A stretch of 64,000 nucleotides of DNA from Janthinobacterium aquaticum. GTDB taxonomy: Bacteria; Pseudomonadota; Gammaproteobacteria; Burkholderiales; Burkholderiaceae_D. The translations under genes and the position numbers were made by a program. The first letter of the stretch is position 1, and each line of letters starts with the position of its first letter. The stretch spans positions 124,001-188,000 of the forward strand of contig NZ_WFLK01000013.1 of assembly GCF_009208565.1 (NCBI RefSeq), written 5' to 3'. Of this stretch, positions 36,488-45,791 are shown piece after piece. Below the pieces are notes generated by a model, which worked only from the letters and a program-made list of their open reading frames with translations, was not told the origin of the DNA and searched no databases.

Positions 36488-36895
36488 TCAATTGCCCCGA
36501 TAAGTGGAAAATCCGAAAGGACTGAGCAGCAGCGGAATATGGTAATGCTGTTCGGTCTTTTCCACATGGAACTGCACCGGTATCTCCGGGAAGAAGGTCT
36601 CCTGTTTCAGCCGCGCATAGTGTTCGCCCGTCTTGAACACGATGCGGTAGTCGCCCGCCTGCATGGTCTTGTCGGCCGGATACATTTCCGTAATGCGCCC
36701 CTGCGCGTTGGTCACGCCGCTGGCCAGTTGCTGCCAGCCATCCTCCGATTGTTGTTCCAGCGTGACCGTCACGCCAGCGGTAGGCTGGCCGGTTTGCAGG
36801 TCGAGAATATGCACGCTCAGCGGGTTGGCCGCCAGCGCGCTGCCGGCCAGGGCGGCCAGGGAAATGGCCAGGGTCAGTTGTCGCAAGGTTTTCAT
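36488..36895 (-). CDS. hiuH: Periplasmic 5-hydroxyisourate hydrolase (transthyretin-like)
   Basis: Hydrolyses 5-hydroxyisourate, an oxidation product of urate. The 135-residue precursor has a Sec signal (cleavage after ALA, about residue 23) so it acts in the periplasm. LSVHILDLQTGQPTAGV at the N terminus and the C-terminal YRGN (normally YRGS) match the family; the terminal Ser is replaced by Asn. Active-site His in SVHILD and the HYHIPLLLSPFGFSTYRG block are present. It follows the GlcG-like gene by 13 bases with its own AAGGAT site, so the two form an operon. No other purine genes are nearby; in E. coli the homologue neighbours the HprRS two-component genes. Confidence 0.9.
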   Translation of the reverse strand: MKTLRQLTLAISLAALAGSALAANPLSVHILDLQTGQPTAGVTVTLEQQSEDGWQQLASGVTNAQGRITEMYPADKTMQAGDYRIVFKTGEHYARLKQETFFPEIPVQFHVEKTEQHYHIPLLLSPFGFSTYRGN

Positions 36896-36908
36896 GGGTA
36901 TCCTTTAA

Positions 36909-37397
36909 TTATGGGTTAACGGTATCGAGGTCAGGCAGTGCGGCAATTGCTGCCATGGCGCAGGCGCGGTCGGGCAGGGCGCCGCCGCCACCGGCCACGC
37001 CGATGGCACCGACCACTTGTCCATGCGCCTTCAACTGCAGGCCGCCGCCGAGCAGCAGCAGTTCTGGCATGCTGGCCAGGTTCTGCATGTCGGGGTTGTT
37101 GCGCGCCGCATTGGCCAGCGCCCAGGTGTCGCTTTTGGTCGACAGCGCCGTATAGGCCTTGCGCCGGCTCGCTTCGGTGTTGTGCGGGCCGACGCTGTCG
37201 GCGCGCTGCACGCTGACGATATTGCCGCCGCGGTCCAGCACGGTGACCACGATCTGCCGTCCCTGCGCCTGGCAGGCAGCCAGCGCCGCATCGCCAAGCT
37301 TGCGCGCAGCAGCGGAAGAAATATCGGCCGCGCCCAGCAACTGTGCGTGCGCCGTTGATGCAGCCAGCACAATGCTGGCCAATAACAGTGGTTTCAT
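36909..37397 (-). CDS. Secreted GlcG/HbpS-family heme-binding-like protein
   Basis: A 162-residue precursor with a signal peptide (cleavage after AHA, about 18) and one GlcG/HbpS (DUF336) domain. The motifs VVTVLDRGGNIVSVQRAD, ASRRKAYTA and LLLLGGGLQLKAHGQVVGAI are typical. HbpS in Streptomyces binds heme and iron and modulates a two-component sensor from outside. Here it lies divergently beside a two-component system, with 136 bases between, and upstream of hiuH, so an accessory role in redox or metal sensing is plausible but unproven. Confidence 0.85.
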   Translation of the reverse strand: MKPLLLASIVLAASTAHAQLLGAADISSAAARKLGDAALAACQAQGRQIVVTVLDRGGNIVSVQRADSVGPHNTEASRRKAYTALSTKSDTWALANAARNNPDMQNLASMPELLLLGGGLQLKAHGQVVGAIGVAGGGGALPDRACAMAAIAALPDLDTVNP

Positions 37398-37533
37398 AAG
37401 GCATCCTTCAAACAGATGGCGCCATTATGTGCAGGCGTGCCCGACAGGAAGATGACCGGTACATGACGTCTTTATCATCTGCCAGCGCGCGGCGCGGGCG
37501 TAAAATGGCCGCAATTTCCTCAAGAAAGCCGCC

Positions 37534-38217
37534 ATGCGCATCCTGGTCATAGAAGACGAACCGAAGACGGGCGACTACCTGCTGCGCGGTCTGGCCGAGT
37601 CCGGCTTTGCGGTCAGCCTGGCGCGCAACGGCCGCGACGGCCTGCACATGGCTACCACCGAAGCGCCCGACCTGATCGTGCTCGACGTGATGTTGCCGGT
37701 GATGGATGGCTGGCAGGTGCTGCGCGCGCTGCGTCAGCAGGCGGCCGGGGCCGACGTACCGGTGCTGTTCCTGACCGCGCGCGACGAAGTGCAGGACCGC
37801 GTCAAGGGCCTGGAGCTGGGCGCCGACGACTATCTGGTCAAGCCGTTTGCGTTTGCCGAACTGGTGGCGCGCATCCGCACCCTGCTGCGGCGCGGGCCGC
37901 CGCGCGAGGACGAATTCATCCGCATCGGCGATATGGAAATCGATGTCATGAAGCGCAAGGTCAGCCGGCGCGGCCAGCGCATTGCACTGACGGCCAAGGA
38001 GTTCGGCCTGCTGCATCTGCTGGCGCGCCGCCAGGGCGAAGTGCTGTCGCGCCAGACGATTGCCTCGCAGGTGTGGGACATCAATTTCGAGACCGACACC
38101 AATGTGATCGACGCGGCCATCCGCCGCCTGCGCAGTAAACTTGACGACCCGTTCGAGCCCAAGCTGATCCATACGCTGCGCGGCATGGGCTATGTCTGCG
38201 AACTGCGTGCGCCATGA
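37534..38217 (+). CDS. OmpR-family response regulator, heavy-metal/redox type (HprR/CusR-like)
   Basis: A 227-residue regulator with a receiver domain (phospho-acceptor Asp51 in IVLDVMLP; Lys in VKPFAFAEL) and a C-terminal winged helix (about 130-225, [19 protein letters not shown] and [17 protein letters not shown]). The sequence is typical of the heavy-metal response regulator subfamily. Its stop overlaps the kinase start (ATGA, 38214-38217). A direct repeat ATGAC with an 11-base period (37452-37467) in the divergent space fits tandem OmpR-type binding but is short. Likely targets are the divergent GlcG-like/hiuH operon and itself. Confidence 0.9.
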   Translation: MRILVIEDEPKTGDYLLRGLAESGFAVSLARNGRDGLHMATTEAPDLIVLDVMLPVMDGWQVLRALRQQAAGADVPVLFLTARDEVQDRVKGLELGADDYLVKPFAFAELVARIRTLLRRGPPREDEFIRIGDMEIDVMKRKVSRRGQRIALTAKEFGLLHLLARRQGEVLSRQTIASQVWDINFETDTNVIDAAIRRLRSKLDDPFEPKLIHTLRGMGYVCELRAP

Positions 38218-39611
38218 GCAAGTCCAGCCATTCGCTGACGCTGCGCGTCACGCTGGTGTTCGTGCTGATCGTGGTGCTGCTGTCGGCCGGGTTGGGCGTC
38301 TATCTGTATCGCTCGTTCGTGATGGAAATCGAGCGGCGCGACGACATTTTGCTGTTGGGGAAAATGCGTCAGATCCAGCAGTTGCTGGGCAATGCCGGTA
38401 CGCTCGATATTATCCGCGAGCGGCCGCAGTATTTCCGCGACACCATGAGCGGCCAGGAAAATTCGCTGGTACGCATCGTGCGCGCCGACGGCACGCGGTT
38501 GATCGACGTCAACCCGCACGATGAAAACCTGGTGCTGCCGCCGGCGGCAGCACCGGATGCACCGTTGACGGCGCGCGATATCGTCAGCTGGACCAGCCGT
38601 GACGGTTACCCGGCGCGGCTGGTGGTGGCCAGCGCGCGCATCGGCCAGCCGGCGCAGATGGCCGATATTTCCGTGGCGCGCGTGTATGGCGACCGCAGCG
38701 CCATGTTTGCCGCCTACCGCTGGCAGATCGTTATTGCCGTGGCCGTCAGCGCCGTGCTGGCGGCCCTGCTGGCTGCGCTGATGTTGCGGCGCGGCCTGCG
38801 TCCGCTGCACAGCATTGCCGCGCATGCGGCGCTGGTGCGCCCGGGCAAGCTGGAGCAGCAGCTTGACGCGCGCGGCGCGCCGACCGAACTGCTGCCGCTG
38901 ATCGGCGCCTTGAACGCCATGCTGGCGCGTCTGCAGGAGGGCTATGCGCGCCTGTCGCAATTCTCGGCCGACCTGGCGCACGAGTTCCGCACGCCGGTCA
39001 CCAATCTGCTCGGGCAAAGCCAGGTGATGCTGGCGCGCCCGCGCAGCAGCGGCGAATACGAGCAGCTGGTGTCGTCGAACGTGGAAGAACTGGAACGCCT
39101 GTCGCGCATGATTGACAGCATGCTGTTCCTGGCGCGCGCACAGCATGAAGAGATGCTGCCGGACAAGCAGGCGCTGTCCATTGCCGAGGAATTTGCGCGG
39201 CTGGCTGATTTCTACGAAGGCCTGGCCGAGGAACGCCAGCTGGCGCTGGTGTGCCATGGCAGCGGCACGGTGCAGGCCGAGCCGCAACTGCTGCGCCGCG
39301 CGCTGGGCAATCTGCTGTCAAACGCGATACGCCACGCCACGCCCGGCAGCCGCATCGTGCTGCGCGCCGATCCTGGCACGGGCGGCGGCATGGCGCTCAG
39401 TGTGACCAATATCGGGCCAGCCATTGCCGCGCAGCATCTGCCGCACCTGTTCGAGCGCTTTTACCGCGCCGACCCCTCGCGCACCGATTCGGCCGCCTCC
39501 AGCGGCCTGGGCCTGGCAATCGTCAAAGCCATTATGGCGCTGCATGGGGGCGAGGCCAGCGTGGTGTCCGATGCGGGCGGCACCACGTTTGCGTTGCGGT
39601 TCCCGCGGTAG
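38214..39611 (+). CDS. Sensor histidine kinase, heavy-metal/redox type
   Basis: A 465-residue inner-membrane kinase. TM1 (about 12-33), a periplasmic sensor of about 135 residues, TM2 (about 167-190), HAMP, HisKA with His256 in [16 protein letters not shown], then HATPase with N box [16 protein letters not shown] box [12 protein letters not shown] and G2 box [10 protein letters not shown]. The order and FYRADPSR motif match the CusS/IrlS/HprS subfamily. The periplasmic loop lacks an obvious Cys or His-rich metal site. In E. coli, HprS responds to hydrogen peroxide and hypochlorous acid and its locus includes hiuH, so a redox signal is favoured here over copper. Confidence 0.9.
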   Translation: MSKSSHSLTLRVTLVFVLIVVLLSAGLGVYLYRSFVMEIERRDDILLLGKMRQIQQLLGNAGTLDIIRERPQYFRDTMSGQENSLVRIVRADGTRLIDVNPHDENLVLPPAAAPDAPLTARDIVSWTSRDGYPARLVVASARIGQPAQMADISVARVYGDRSAMFAAYRWQIVIAVAVSAVLAALLAALMLRRGLRPLHSIAAHAALVRPGKLEQQLDARGAPTELLPLIGALNAMLARLQEGYARLSQFSADLAHEFRTPVTNLLGQSQVMLARPRSSGEYEQLVSSNVEELERLSRMIDSMLFLARAQHEEMLPDKQALSIAEEFARLADFYEGLAEERQLALVCHGSGTVQAEPQLLRRALGNLLSNAIRHATPGSRIVLRADPGTGGGMALSVTNIGPAIAAQHLPHLFERFYRADPSRTDSAASSGLGLAIVKAIMALHGGEASVVSDAGGTTFALRFPR

Positions 39612-39640
39612 CCCCGGATGGTTGTGTTGCATCGTTTTTC

Positions 39641-39674
39641 GTAGGTCGGGTTAGCCGGCACGGCGTAACCCGAC
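39641..39674 (+). repeat. REP-like palindrome E
   Basis: GTAGGTCGGGTTAGCCGG followed by returning arm GTAACCCGAC. First of an inverted pair with copy F, 19 bases apart, after the kinase gene. Confidence 0.85.
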
Positions 39675-39693
39675 ATGGTGTTGCTGCCGAAAC

Positions 39694-39723
39694 GTCGGCT
39701 TACGCTACGCTAAGCCGACCTAC
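39694..39723 (-). repeat. REP-like palindrome F
   Basis: GTCGGCTTACGCTACGCTAA followed by GCCGACCTAC, opposite in orientation to copy E. The pair fills the convergent space between the kinase and the SF1 helicase. Confidence 0.85.
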
Positions 39724-39761
39724 GGCCGAGGCCGTGTCGCAATGGCGGAACTGACCCCGCG

Positions 39762-42700
39762 TTAGGCCATCTCCACCAAAAACTCATGCACATCGGTATG
39801 CGCAAGCTGGGCGCAGGCGGCGGAGAAATGCGGCAGTTGGCCCCAGACGCGCGGGTTGCCGACGATGTAGATGTAGTGCTGGGCGCGTGTCAGCGCCACG
39901 TTGAGCAGGTTCGGGGTGGCGGCTGCCCATTGCGCGGCGCCCATCGTGCTGTCGTCGGCGCCCAGCACCAGCATCACCACGCCTTGTTCCTTGCCCTGGA
40001 AGGTGTGCACGGTGCCGACCATCTTGCTGCACCACTGGCGCAGTTCGTGCGTGGTCGGTGACCTGCCGTAGCCGAGGCGGCGGTCCCAGTCCAGGTCCAT
40101 GATGCGCGCGCGCAGTTCGTTGCGCATGGCCTTGAACGGCGTGATCAGATACAGGGCCGGCAGCTTGCCGTCGCGGCGGTACAGTTTGAGCAGCACTTCC
40201 AGCACGAACTCGACCTGCAGCGGCACCACCTGCTTGTAGCTGACGGGCGCGGCCACGTCGATCCAGCGGCTCGGGCCGCGCGTCAGGCCACGGCTGCCTG
40301 CCGGTGGCATACGTTCGGCCAGGCCATAGACCATCTTGTCTTCATAGGCAATCGCATTGGCCAGCGAGAACATCGGCTCGACGCAGCGGCGATGCACACG
40401 CAGTGGGCTGCCGATCCACAGCGGCTGGGTGCTGTGGGCGCCGACCAGCGCGCCGTGGCGGTTGGCCTGGTCGGCCAGGCTTTGCACCGATACGCCGGTC
40501 GGCGCATAGCGGCCGTCCTGGGTATGCGGCGACAGGTTCGACAGGAACTGCACCAGCCTGCCCGGCACCGTAAATACCGGCTCGATCTGCAGCGGATCGC
40601 CCACCACCACCGCGCGCCTGGCGCGCCACAGGCTGCCCACGGCCGACTGCGGCGGCGCCTGGCCGGCTTCGTCGATAAACAGCCAGCCCAACGACTCCGG
40701 CCCCATGCCCCGGAACTGGCGTGCAAACGAGGCAAAGGTGGTCGACACCACCGGCACCACCATGAACAGGCTCTGCCAGACCATCGGAATATGCGACTGG
40801 TCATAGGCGCGCTTGTTCTTCAGCAGCTTGGACACGGCCAGCAGGTTGCCGCCAAAGCCGGGGCCGCCCTTTTTGGCCACTTCGGCCAGCCATGCTTCAT
40901 GCAGCGCCAGCGCCTTGGCAAACAGGCGCGAGCGCAGGCGCGCCAGCGCCGGTTCATGCCACAGGCCGTTGATCTGCAACTTTTCGCTGTCGAGTTCTTC
41001 GAGCGAATCGGGCGCCACCAGCGTGGTAAAGCGCAGGCGCGCGCGGCGCAGCATTTCGGTATTGTCTTCCCATTCGCGACTGCGCGACTGGGCAATCCTC
41101 AGCGCATCGTGCAGGCCGTTGCGGCCGCGCTCGCAGCGCGGCTCCAGTTCGCCCTTGAGCAGCAGCTTGACGGCGGAAATGTCGCGTGCCGTCTGGCGTT
41201 GCGCTTCGGCATTGGCCTGCACGGCCGCCTGGTAGGCGCGCGCCTTGGCGGTGCGAAACAGGCGCGCAAAAAAGCCCGGCTGCGTCAGGCCTACCAGGCG
41301 CTCGTCTTCCTGCAACGCTTTCTTGGCAGCCAGCAAAGTGTCCTGTTGCGTCAGCGCCTGTTCCAGCGCCTCGCTGCTCGCTTGCATTTCCTGTTCGGCC
41401 AGCGCCAGCGCCTCGACGCTGTTTTGCAGGAACTGTTCTTCGGTACAGGTCCCCACCGATTGCCACAGCGCTGCGTATTGCGCCTGCTCGGCCAGCGCCT
41501 TTTCCACCACATGTTCGGTTTCGCGGAACTCACGCGCCGCCTGCGCAAAACTGATGCCCTGGTGGCTGGCCAGCCACTGGCGGATATTTTGCATATGCAC
41601 CGTCTTGCGCGGCGTGGTCTTGTCCCAGTCGTCGTCGTAGAAATTGCTGATAAAGCGGTGGCGGTTGCGGCCGTTGCCGAGCGCGCAGGAAATCAAACCC
41701 CACGGCGCTTCTTCGTCGGTCAACTGGTGATTGGCGCCGTTGCCGTCGGCCGCCACGCGCCGCGCCACGCTTTCAAAATAGCGCGTGCGCGCCCATTCCT
41801 TGCCCAGCTGTTTGGGTTTGGGCAGGTCGGTCGAGATGTTTTCCACCGCCGCATTGTTGGACGACGTCACCACCATCTCGAAGCCGGTCAGCTCCGGGCG
41901 CAGACGGGCGATCGTGATCGGATCGCGCACGCCCTCGAAGGCGACCGCGACCTTGCCGATAAAGGCGTCGGCTGCGCGGTCCAGGCAGGCCAGCACGCTG
42001 GCGCGGCGCACGATATTGTCGGCAAACAGTTCGCGCAGCAAGGTGGTCTTGCCGGTACCTGGCGGGCCGTTGACGGAAAAGATGCCGCGCTCGGCCACGC
42101 CGGTGCGCGCACCGTTGATGGCGAACTGCTGCATCAGCGACAGTGCATAGCCGGAGTCTTCCAGCCAGTGGCCGCGCTGCATATTGGCCGGATTGAGCAT
42201 GGCGGCCAGCGCGCTGCGTCCGGCCGGGCTGTACAGGTCGATACGCTCTTCCTGCGCCAGCGGCGTCAGGTAGGCGGCCAGCGTGGCGGGCACCTTGCCG
42301 CCACGCAAGGCGCGGATAATCTGTTCCAGGTCGTCCAGGTAGAAACTGTTGAGAATATCGATGGACGGCTCGACCGGGTCGCCAAAGTCGAGCGTGCGGT
42401 TGGCCTCGGGTGCATCGGCATCCTTTGGTGGGCGTTTTTTTCGCGTGCGTACTTCGAGCACGGCCAGCGGCTGCGCTGCCGACGGGTGGAAATTGGCCCA
42501 GTCGCGCAGCAGGTCGGCCAGCGCGGCGATTTCCATGCCCGACAGCGGCGTCGACGTATTGCCGGCTTCATCGCTGACCACCATCGGCGTGCGTGCGGCG
42601 GCAAAGTCGCGCAGGCTGTCCTGCAGCGCCAGCTGGCTGTCGGCAAAGGCGTCGAGGTTCAGGCCGCTCCAGGCCACGTCGCGCGGGCGGCCCAGCGCCC

Positions 42701-43091
42701 ATGGCAGGGTCGATACCGACACCGGATCGAACAGCGGCTCGCCCAGCGCATTGAGATTGATGCGGGCAAAACAGGTGCGGCCGGCCAGTTCGGTCTTTTC
42801 CAGTTCGGCCATCGATTCGGGCGCGCCCGAGGCGGTGCAGACGCGGTTCACTTCCGATTTGTCGAACACGCCCAGGAACAGGCCGAAGCTGTCGATCTCG
42901 TAGCCGGACGGCACCTGCCAGTTCAGGAAGAACTGCGGCGGCAGGGCAGCCAGGTGTTCGCGCTGCAGCAGGCGCACGCTGGACTGGTCTTCCACGTCCG
43001 TAATCTGATTCAGGTCAAACGGGATAAAGAATTCGATCTTGTGCCAATACTCCAGGATAGCCAGGAGGCGCTGCTGTTCTGCCTGATTCAT
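39762..43091 (-). CDS. Large orphan SF1 (UPF1/Dna2-like) DNA/RNA helicase
   Basis: A 1109-residue protein. About 330 residues of unrecognised N-terminal sequence precede Walker A GPPGTGKTT (342-350). About 450 residues then separate it from Walker B/DEAG-box LFIDEAGQAPPQ (Asp807); this insert contains a coiled-coil-like Glu/Ala/Gln stretch (about 550-590). The C-terminal RecA domain has MVGTVHTFQGKEQ (motif V) and NVALTRAQ (motif VI). This is the COG1112 type found in RNA/DNA remodelling and in several anti-phage systems. No nuclease or PLD motif was found at either end. Start ATG at 43091 is preferred over TTG at 43100. Function unknown. Confidence 0.82.
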   Translation of the reverse strand: MNQAEQQRLLAILEYWHKIEFFIPFDLNQITDVEDQSSVRLLQREHLAALPPQFFLNWQVPSGYEIDSFGLFLGVFDKSEVNRVCTASGAPESMAELEKTELAGRTCFARINLNALGEPLFDPVSVSTLPWALGRPRDVAWSGLNLDAFADSQLALQDSLRDFAAARTPMVVSDEAGNTSTPLSGMEIAALADLLRDWANFHPSAAQPLAVLEVRTRKKRPPKDADAPEANRTLDFGDPVEPSIDILNSFYLDDLEQIIRALRGGKVPATLAAYLTPLAQEERIDLYSPAGRSALAAMLNPANMQRGHWLEDSGYALSLMQQFAINGARTGVAERGIFSVNGPPGTGKTTLLRELFADNIVRRASVLACLDRAADAFIGKVAVAFEGVRDPITIARLRPELTGFEMVVTSSNNAAVENISTDLPKPKQLGKEWARTRYFESVARRVAADGNGANHQLTDEEAPWGLISCALGNGRNRHRFISNFYDDDWDKTTPRKTVHMQNIRQWLASHQGISFAQAAREFRETEHVVEKALAEQAQYAALWQSVGTCTEEQFLQNSVEALALAEQEMQASSEALEQALTQQDTLLAAKKALQEDERLVGLTQPGFFARLFRTAKARAYQAAVQANAEAQRQTARDISAVKLLLKGELEPRCERGRNGLHDALRIAQSRSREWEDNTEMLRRARLRFTTLVAPDSLEELDSEKLQINGLWHEPALARLRSRLFAKALALHEAWLAEVAKKGGPGFGGNLLAVSKLLKNKRAYDQSHIPMVWQSLFMVVPVVSTTFASFARQFRGMGPESLGWLFIDEAGQAPPQSAVGSLWRARRAVVVGDPLQIEPVFTVPGRLVQFLSNLSPHTQDGRYAPTGVSVQSLADQANRHGALVGAHSTQPLWIGSPLRVHRRCVEPMFSLANAIAYEDKMVYGLAERMPPAGSRGLTRGPSRWIDVAAPVSYKQVVPLQVEFVLEVLLKLYRRDGKLPALYLITPFKAMRNELRARIMDLDWDRRLGYGRSPTTHELRQWCSKMVGTVHTFQGKEQGVVMLVLGADDSTMGAAQWAAATPNLLNVALTRAQHYIYIVGNPRVWGQLPHFSAACAQLAHTDVHEFLVEMA

Positions 43092-43192
43092 GATGACCAA
43101 TAATTTGTAAAGCGAGCGGGGATTGTAAAGCGTATGCGGCCCGCGTGTTTTATGCGTTTGTGCCCGGGGGGTCTTTTCAGGGCAAAAAAGTC

Positions 43193-43226
43193 GAAAAAAA
43201 AGCCAGGCGGAAACTTCTGCCTGGCT
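43193..43226 (-). terminator. Terminator of the chemoreceptor gene at 43253
   Basis: Stem AGCCAGGC / GCCTGGCT with a 10-base loop, followed on the minus strand by a run of Ts (43193-43200). It separates the chemoreceptor from the SF1 helicase, which therefore needs its own promoter in the ~100 bases that follow. Confidence 0.85.
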
Positions 43227-43252
43227 TTCATTGTTTCAAGCGTAACGACTGC

Positions 43253-44992
43253 TTAAAATTCTTCCCACTCGCTTTCGGCTGGCTTGCTGCTGGCCGGCGC
43301 TGCTGCCGTTGCCGTTGCGGCCACTTTGCGCGCCGGACGCGCCAGCTTTGCCCTGGCTGGCGCTGATGTGACCAATGGCGCCAATGGCACGCTGCGTGCT
43401 GCCGGCCGGCTGCTGCGTACGGCGGCCAGCTTGGGTGCGGCCACCGCATGGCCGGTCTTGAAAAAGCCCACCACATGGGCCAGCTCGCCGGCCTGCTCCT
43501 GCATGCTTTGCGAGGCCGCCGCCGCTTCTTCCACCAGCGCCGCGTTTTGCTGGGTCACTTCATCCATCTGCGTAATGGCCAGGTTGATCTGCTCGATGCC
43601 GATCGTCTGTTCATGCGTGGCCGAAGTGATTTCACCCATGATGTCGGTCACGCGCACAATGCTGTCAACGATATCGCCCATGGTCTGGCCGGCGTCGTTG
43701 ACCAGGCGCGAGCCGGTTTCCACGTTCGCCACCGAGGCGGCGATCAGTTCCTTGATTTCCTTGGCGGCCTGGCTCGAGCGGTGCGCCAGGTTGCGCACTT
43801 CCGACGCCACCACCGCAAAACCGCGACCCTGCTCGCCGGCGCGCGCCGCTTCCACGGCCGCGTTCAGGGCCAGGATATTGGTCTGGAAAGCAATGCCGTC
43901 AATCACGCCGATAATATCGACAATCTTGTTCGACGACGCATTGATGGTGCCCATGGTGTCGACCACCTGCGAGACGATATTGCCGCCGCGCACTGCCACT
44001 TCGGAGGCGTTTTGCGCCAGCACATTGGCCTGGCGCGCATTGTCGGCGTTCTGCTTGACGGTGGAGGTCAGTTCTTCCATGGCCGACGCAGTTTCTTCCA
44101 GCGAGCTGGCCTGCTCTTCGGTGCGCGACGACAGGTCGTGATTGCCCGAGGCAATTTCGCTCGACGCGGTAGCAATTGCATCGGTGCCGTGGCGCACTTG
44201 CGCCACGACGCCCAGCAGGCTGTCGTTCATGGCTTTGAGCGCACCGAGCAGGCGGCCGGTCTCATCGCTGGAGTCGACCACGATCTGCGACGACAGGTCG
44301 CCCGAGGCCACCGTTTCGGCCACCGCCACGGCCGCATTGATCGGATGGGTGATCGAGCGCGTAATGATCCAGGCAACAAAAGCGCCCAGCAGCACCGCCA
44401 CCGAACCGAGTATCAGCATGAAATTGCGCGCGCTGTGGCTGACGGCTTCCGCATCCATGGCCGCCTGCGCCGCCTGTTCGCCTTCATAGGCCACCAGGCT
44501 GTCGAGCGCCTTGAGCACGCGGTTCAGGCTGGGCGCCGCTTCGCGGGTCAGGTAGCTGACGGCTTCTTCTGTCTGGCCCGCCTTGCGCAGCTCGACCACC
44601 TTGTTGTTCATCGGTGCGCCCGCTTTCAAGGCGGCGTCGAGTTCGCTCATCAAGGCCGCCTCGCGGTCGGTCGATACTTTCTGCTGCAGCGTTTCCTTGG
44701 CCGCACCATATTTTTTGCGCGCGTCGCCGATCTTGTCGAGCTGAGCCTGTACCTGCGCATCATCGGCAGCAACCACCACGCTGGTAATGGCCAGCGTAAT
44801 GCTGCGCACGTTGTCACTCATGGTATTGGCCGCCGCCATCTTGACGTTTTTATCGGTCACGATGTCATGCGTGCGCTCGCTCAGTTTTGCCACGGAATAC
44901 AGGCCGACCAGCAATACGGCCACCAGCAGGCCAAGGACGACAGCGAAGCCAATACCGAGCCGCGTGCCAATATTGAATTTTTTAAGGGACAT
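43253..44992 (-). CDS. Methyl-accepting chemotaxis protein, four-helix-bundle sensor, with WEEF tail
   Basis: A 579-residue chemoreceptor. TM1 (about 12-33), periplasmic four-helix bundle (4HB_MCP, about 35-188), TM2 (about 189-210), HAMP, methylation helices and the conserved signalling tip [20 protein letters not shown]. After a long Ala/Pro-rich flexible linker it ends in SEWEEF, a variant of the NWETF pentapeptide that tethers CheR and CheB in E. coli receptors. So it likely recruits its own adaptation enzymes. Ligand unknown. ATG at 44992; only a weak ribosome site is visible. No che genes are adjacent. Confidence 0.93.
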   Translation of the reverse strand: MSLKKFNIGTRLGIGFAVVLGLLVAVLLVGLYSVAKLSERTHDIVTDKNVKMAAANTMSDNVRSITLAITSVVVAADDAQVQAQLDKIGDARKKYGAAKETLQQKVSTDREAALMSELDAALKAGAPMNNKVVELRKAGQTEEAVSYLTREAAPSLNRVLKALDSLVAYEGEQAAQAAMDAEAVSHSARNFMLILGSVAVLLGAFVAWIITRSITHPINAAVAVAETVASGDLSSQIVVDSSDETGRLLGALKAMNDSLLGVVAQVRHGTDAIATASSEIASGNHDLSSRTEEQASSLEETASAMEELTSTVKQNADNARQANVLAQNASEVAVRGGNIVSQVVDTMGTINASSNKIVDIIGVIDGIAFQTNILALNAAVEAARAGEQGRGFAVVASEVRNLAHRSSQAAKEIKELIAASVANVETGSRLVNDAGQTMGDIVDSIVRVTDIMGEITSATHEQTIGIEQINLAITQMDEVTQQNAALVEEAAAASQSMQEQAGELAHVVGFFKTGHAVAAPKLAAVRSSRPAARSVPLAPLVTSAPARAKLARPARKVAATATAAAPASSKPAESEWEEF

Positions 44993-45239
44993 GATTGCTT
45001 TCGTTTTTGCGGGAACGTGGAGGCCAGGCGCTACGTGTTATCACTTAGCGCGGCAAGGCTGCAATTGTTCCTCAAAAAAACACAGGGCAATACAAAAAAA
45101 TGTATCAGATCAAAAAATAGTTAGAAAAAATGCAGTATTGAAACTGAGTTGTCGTGTGGAAACAACGAGAAAACGCTTAAGCGAACTCGTCGTTTTAGAT
45201 ATGCCGGCGCCTGCCATTGCAAGGGTGTGCAGAGGGCAG

Positions 45240-45779
45240 TCAGCCTGGCAACTGGCTCGGTATGCAAAACAGCAAATCGGTATCGCCAAGTTCGGCGCCA
45301 GCCTGCGACAGCAGGGTGCTGGCCTGGCCGCGATGGTGGGTCTGGTGATTAAAGAAATGCATCAGCAGGCTGAAGAAATGGCGCCGGTTCGGCCCCTTGC
45401 TGTTGCGGTAGTCGAGCAGGTGGTCAAGCTCGTCTTCGTTGATCGACGCCGCCCAGTCGACAATCACCTGATCGAGCCATAGCCGGTGCGCATGCATGGC
45501 GGCAAAGTCGTCAAACAGCGGCTCGGTCAGCGAGGCGGGCGGACGGATCGCGCGTACCGGGTCGAGCAAGGGGAAGCCGGCCGGGTGCGCGGCAAAGCGC
45601 TGCAGCCACAGGGTGTCACCGCACAGCAGGTGGTTCAGCGTGCCCAGCAGCGAGCCGAAAAAGGCGCCGCGTTCGCGCTGCAGCTCGCCAGGGGCGAGAC
45701 CCGCTGCCGCCGCATACACCTTGGCGTTCATCCACTGGTTGTACTGTGCCATCAGGCAAATATGCGCGGTGCGGCTCAT
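45240..45779 (-). CDS. DinB/YfiT-family putative metal-dependent protein
   Basis: A 179-residue four-helix-bundle protein. The three-histidine metal site of the DinB superfamily is visible: His in GTLNHLLCGD (about 49) and the pair in HFFNHQTHHRGQ (about 144-148). Family members include thiol-dependent transferases using bacillithiol or mycothiol and many uncharacterised proteins, so the reaction is not known. GGAG precedes ATG at 45779. It begins 12 bases downstream of the marC stop, so the two are probably cotranscribed. Confidence 0.88.
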   Translation of the reverse strand: MSRTAHICLMAQYNQWMNAKVYAAAAGLAPGELQRERGAFFGSLLGTLNHLLCGDTLWLQRFAAHPAGFPLLDPVRAIRPPASLTEPLFDDFAAMHAHRLWLDQVIVDWAASINEDELDHLLDYRNSKGPNRRHFFSLLMHFFNHQTHHRGQASTLLSQAGAELGDTDLLFCIPSQLPG

Positions 45780-45791
45780 GGTTGGCTCCCG

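Noticed and set aside
39762..43091. Mokosh-type helicase-nuclease defence protein
   Set aside because: The helicase class fits, but no PLD nuclease or kinase domain is present in the protein or its neighbours.
40392..43103. 903-residue open frame on the plus strand
   Set aside because: Antisense of the SF1 helicase; no motif, low-complexity Arg/Gln/His content.
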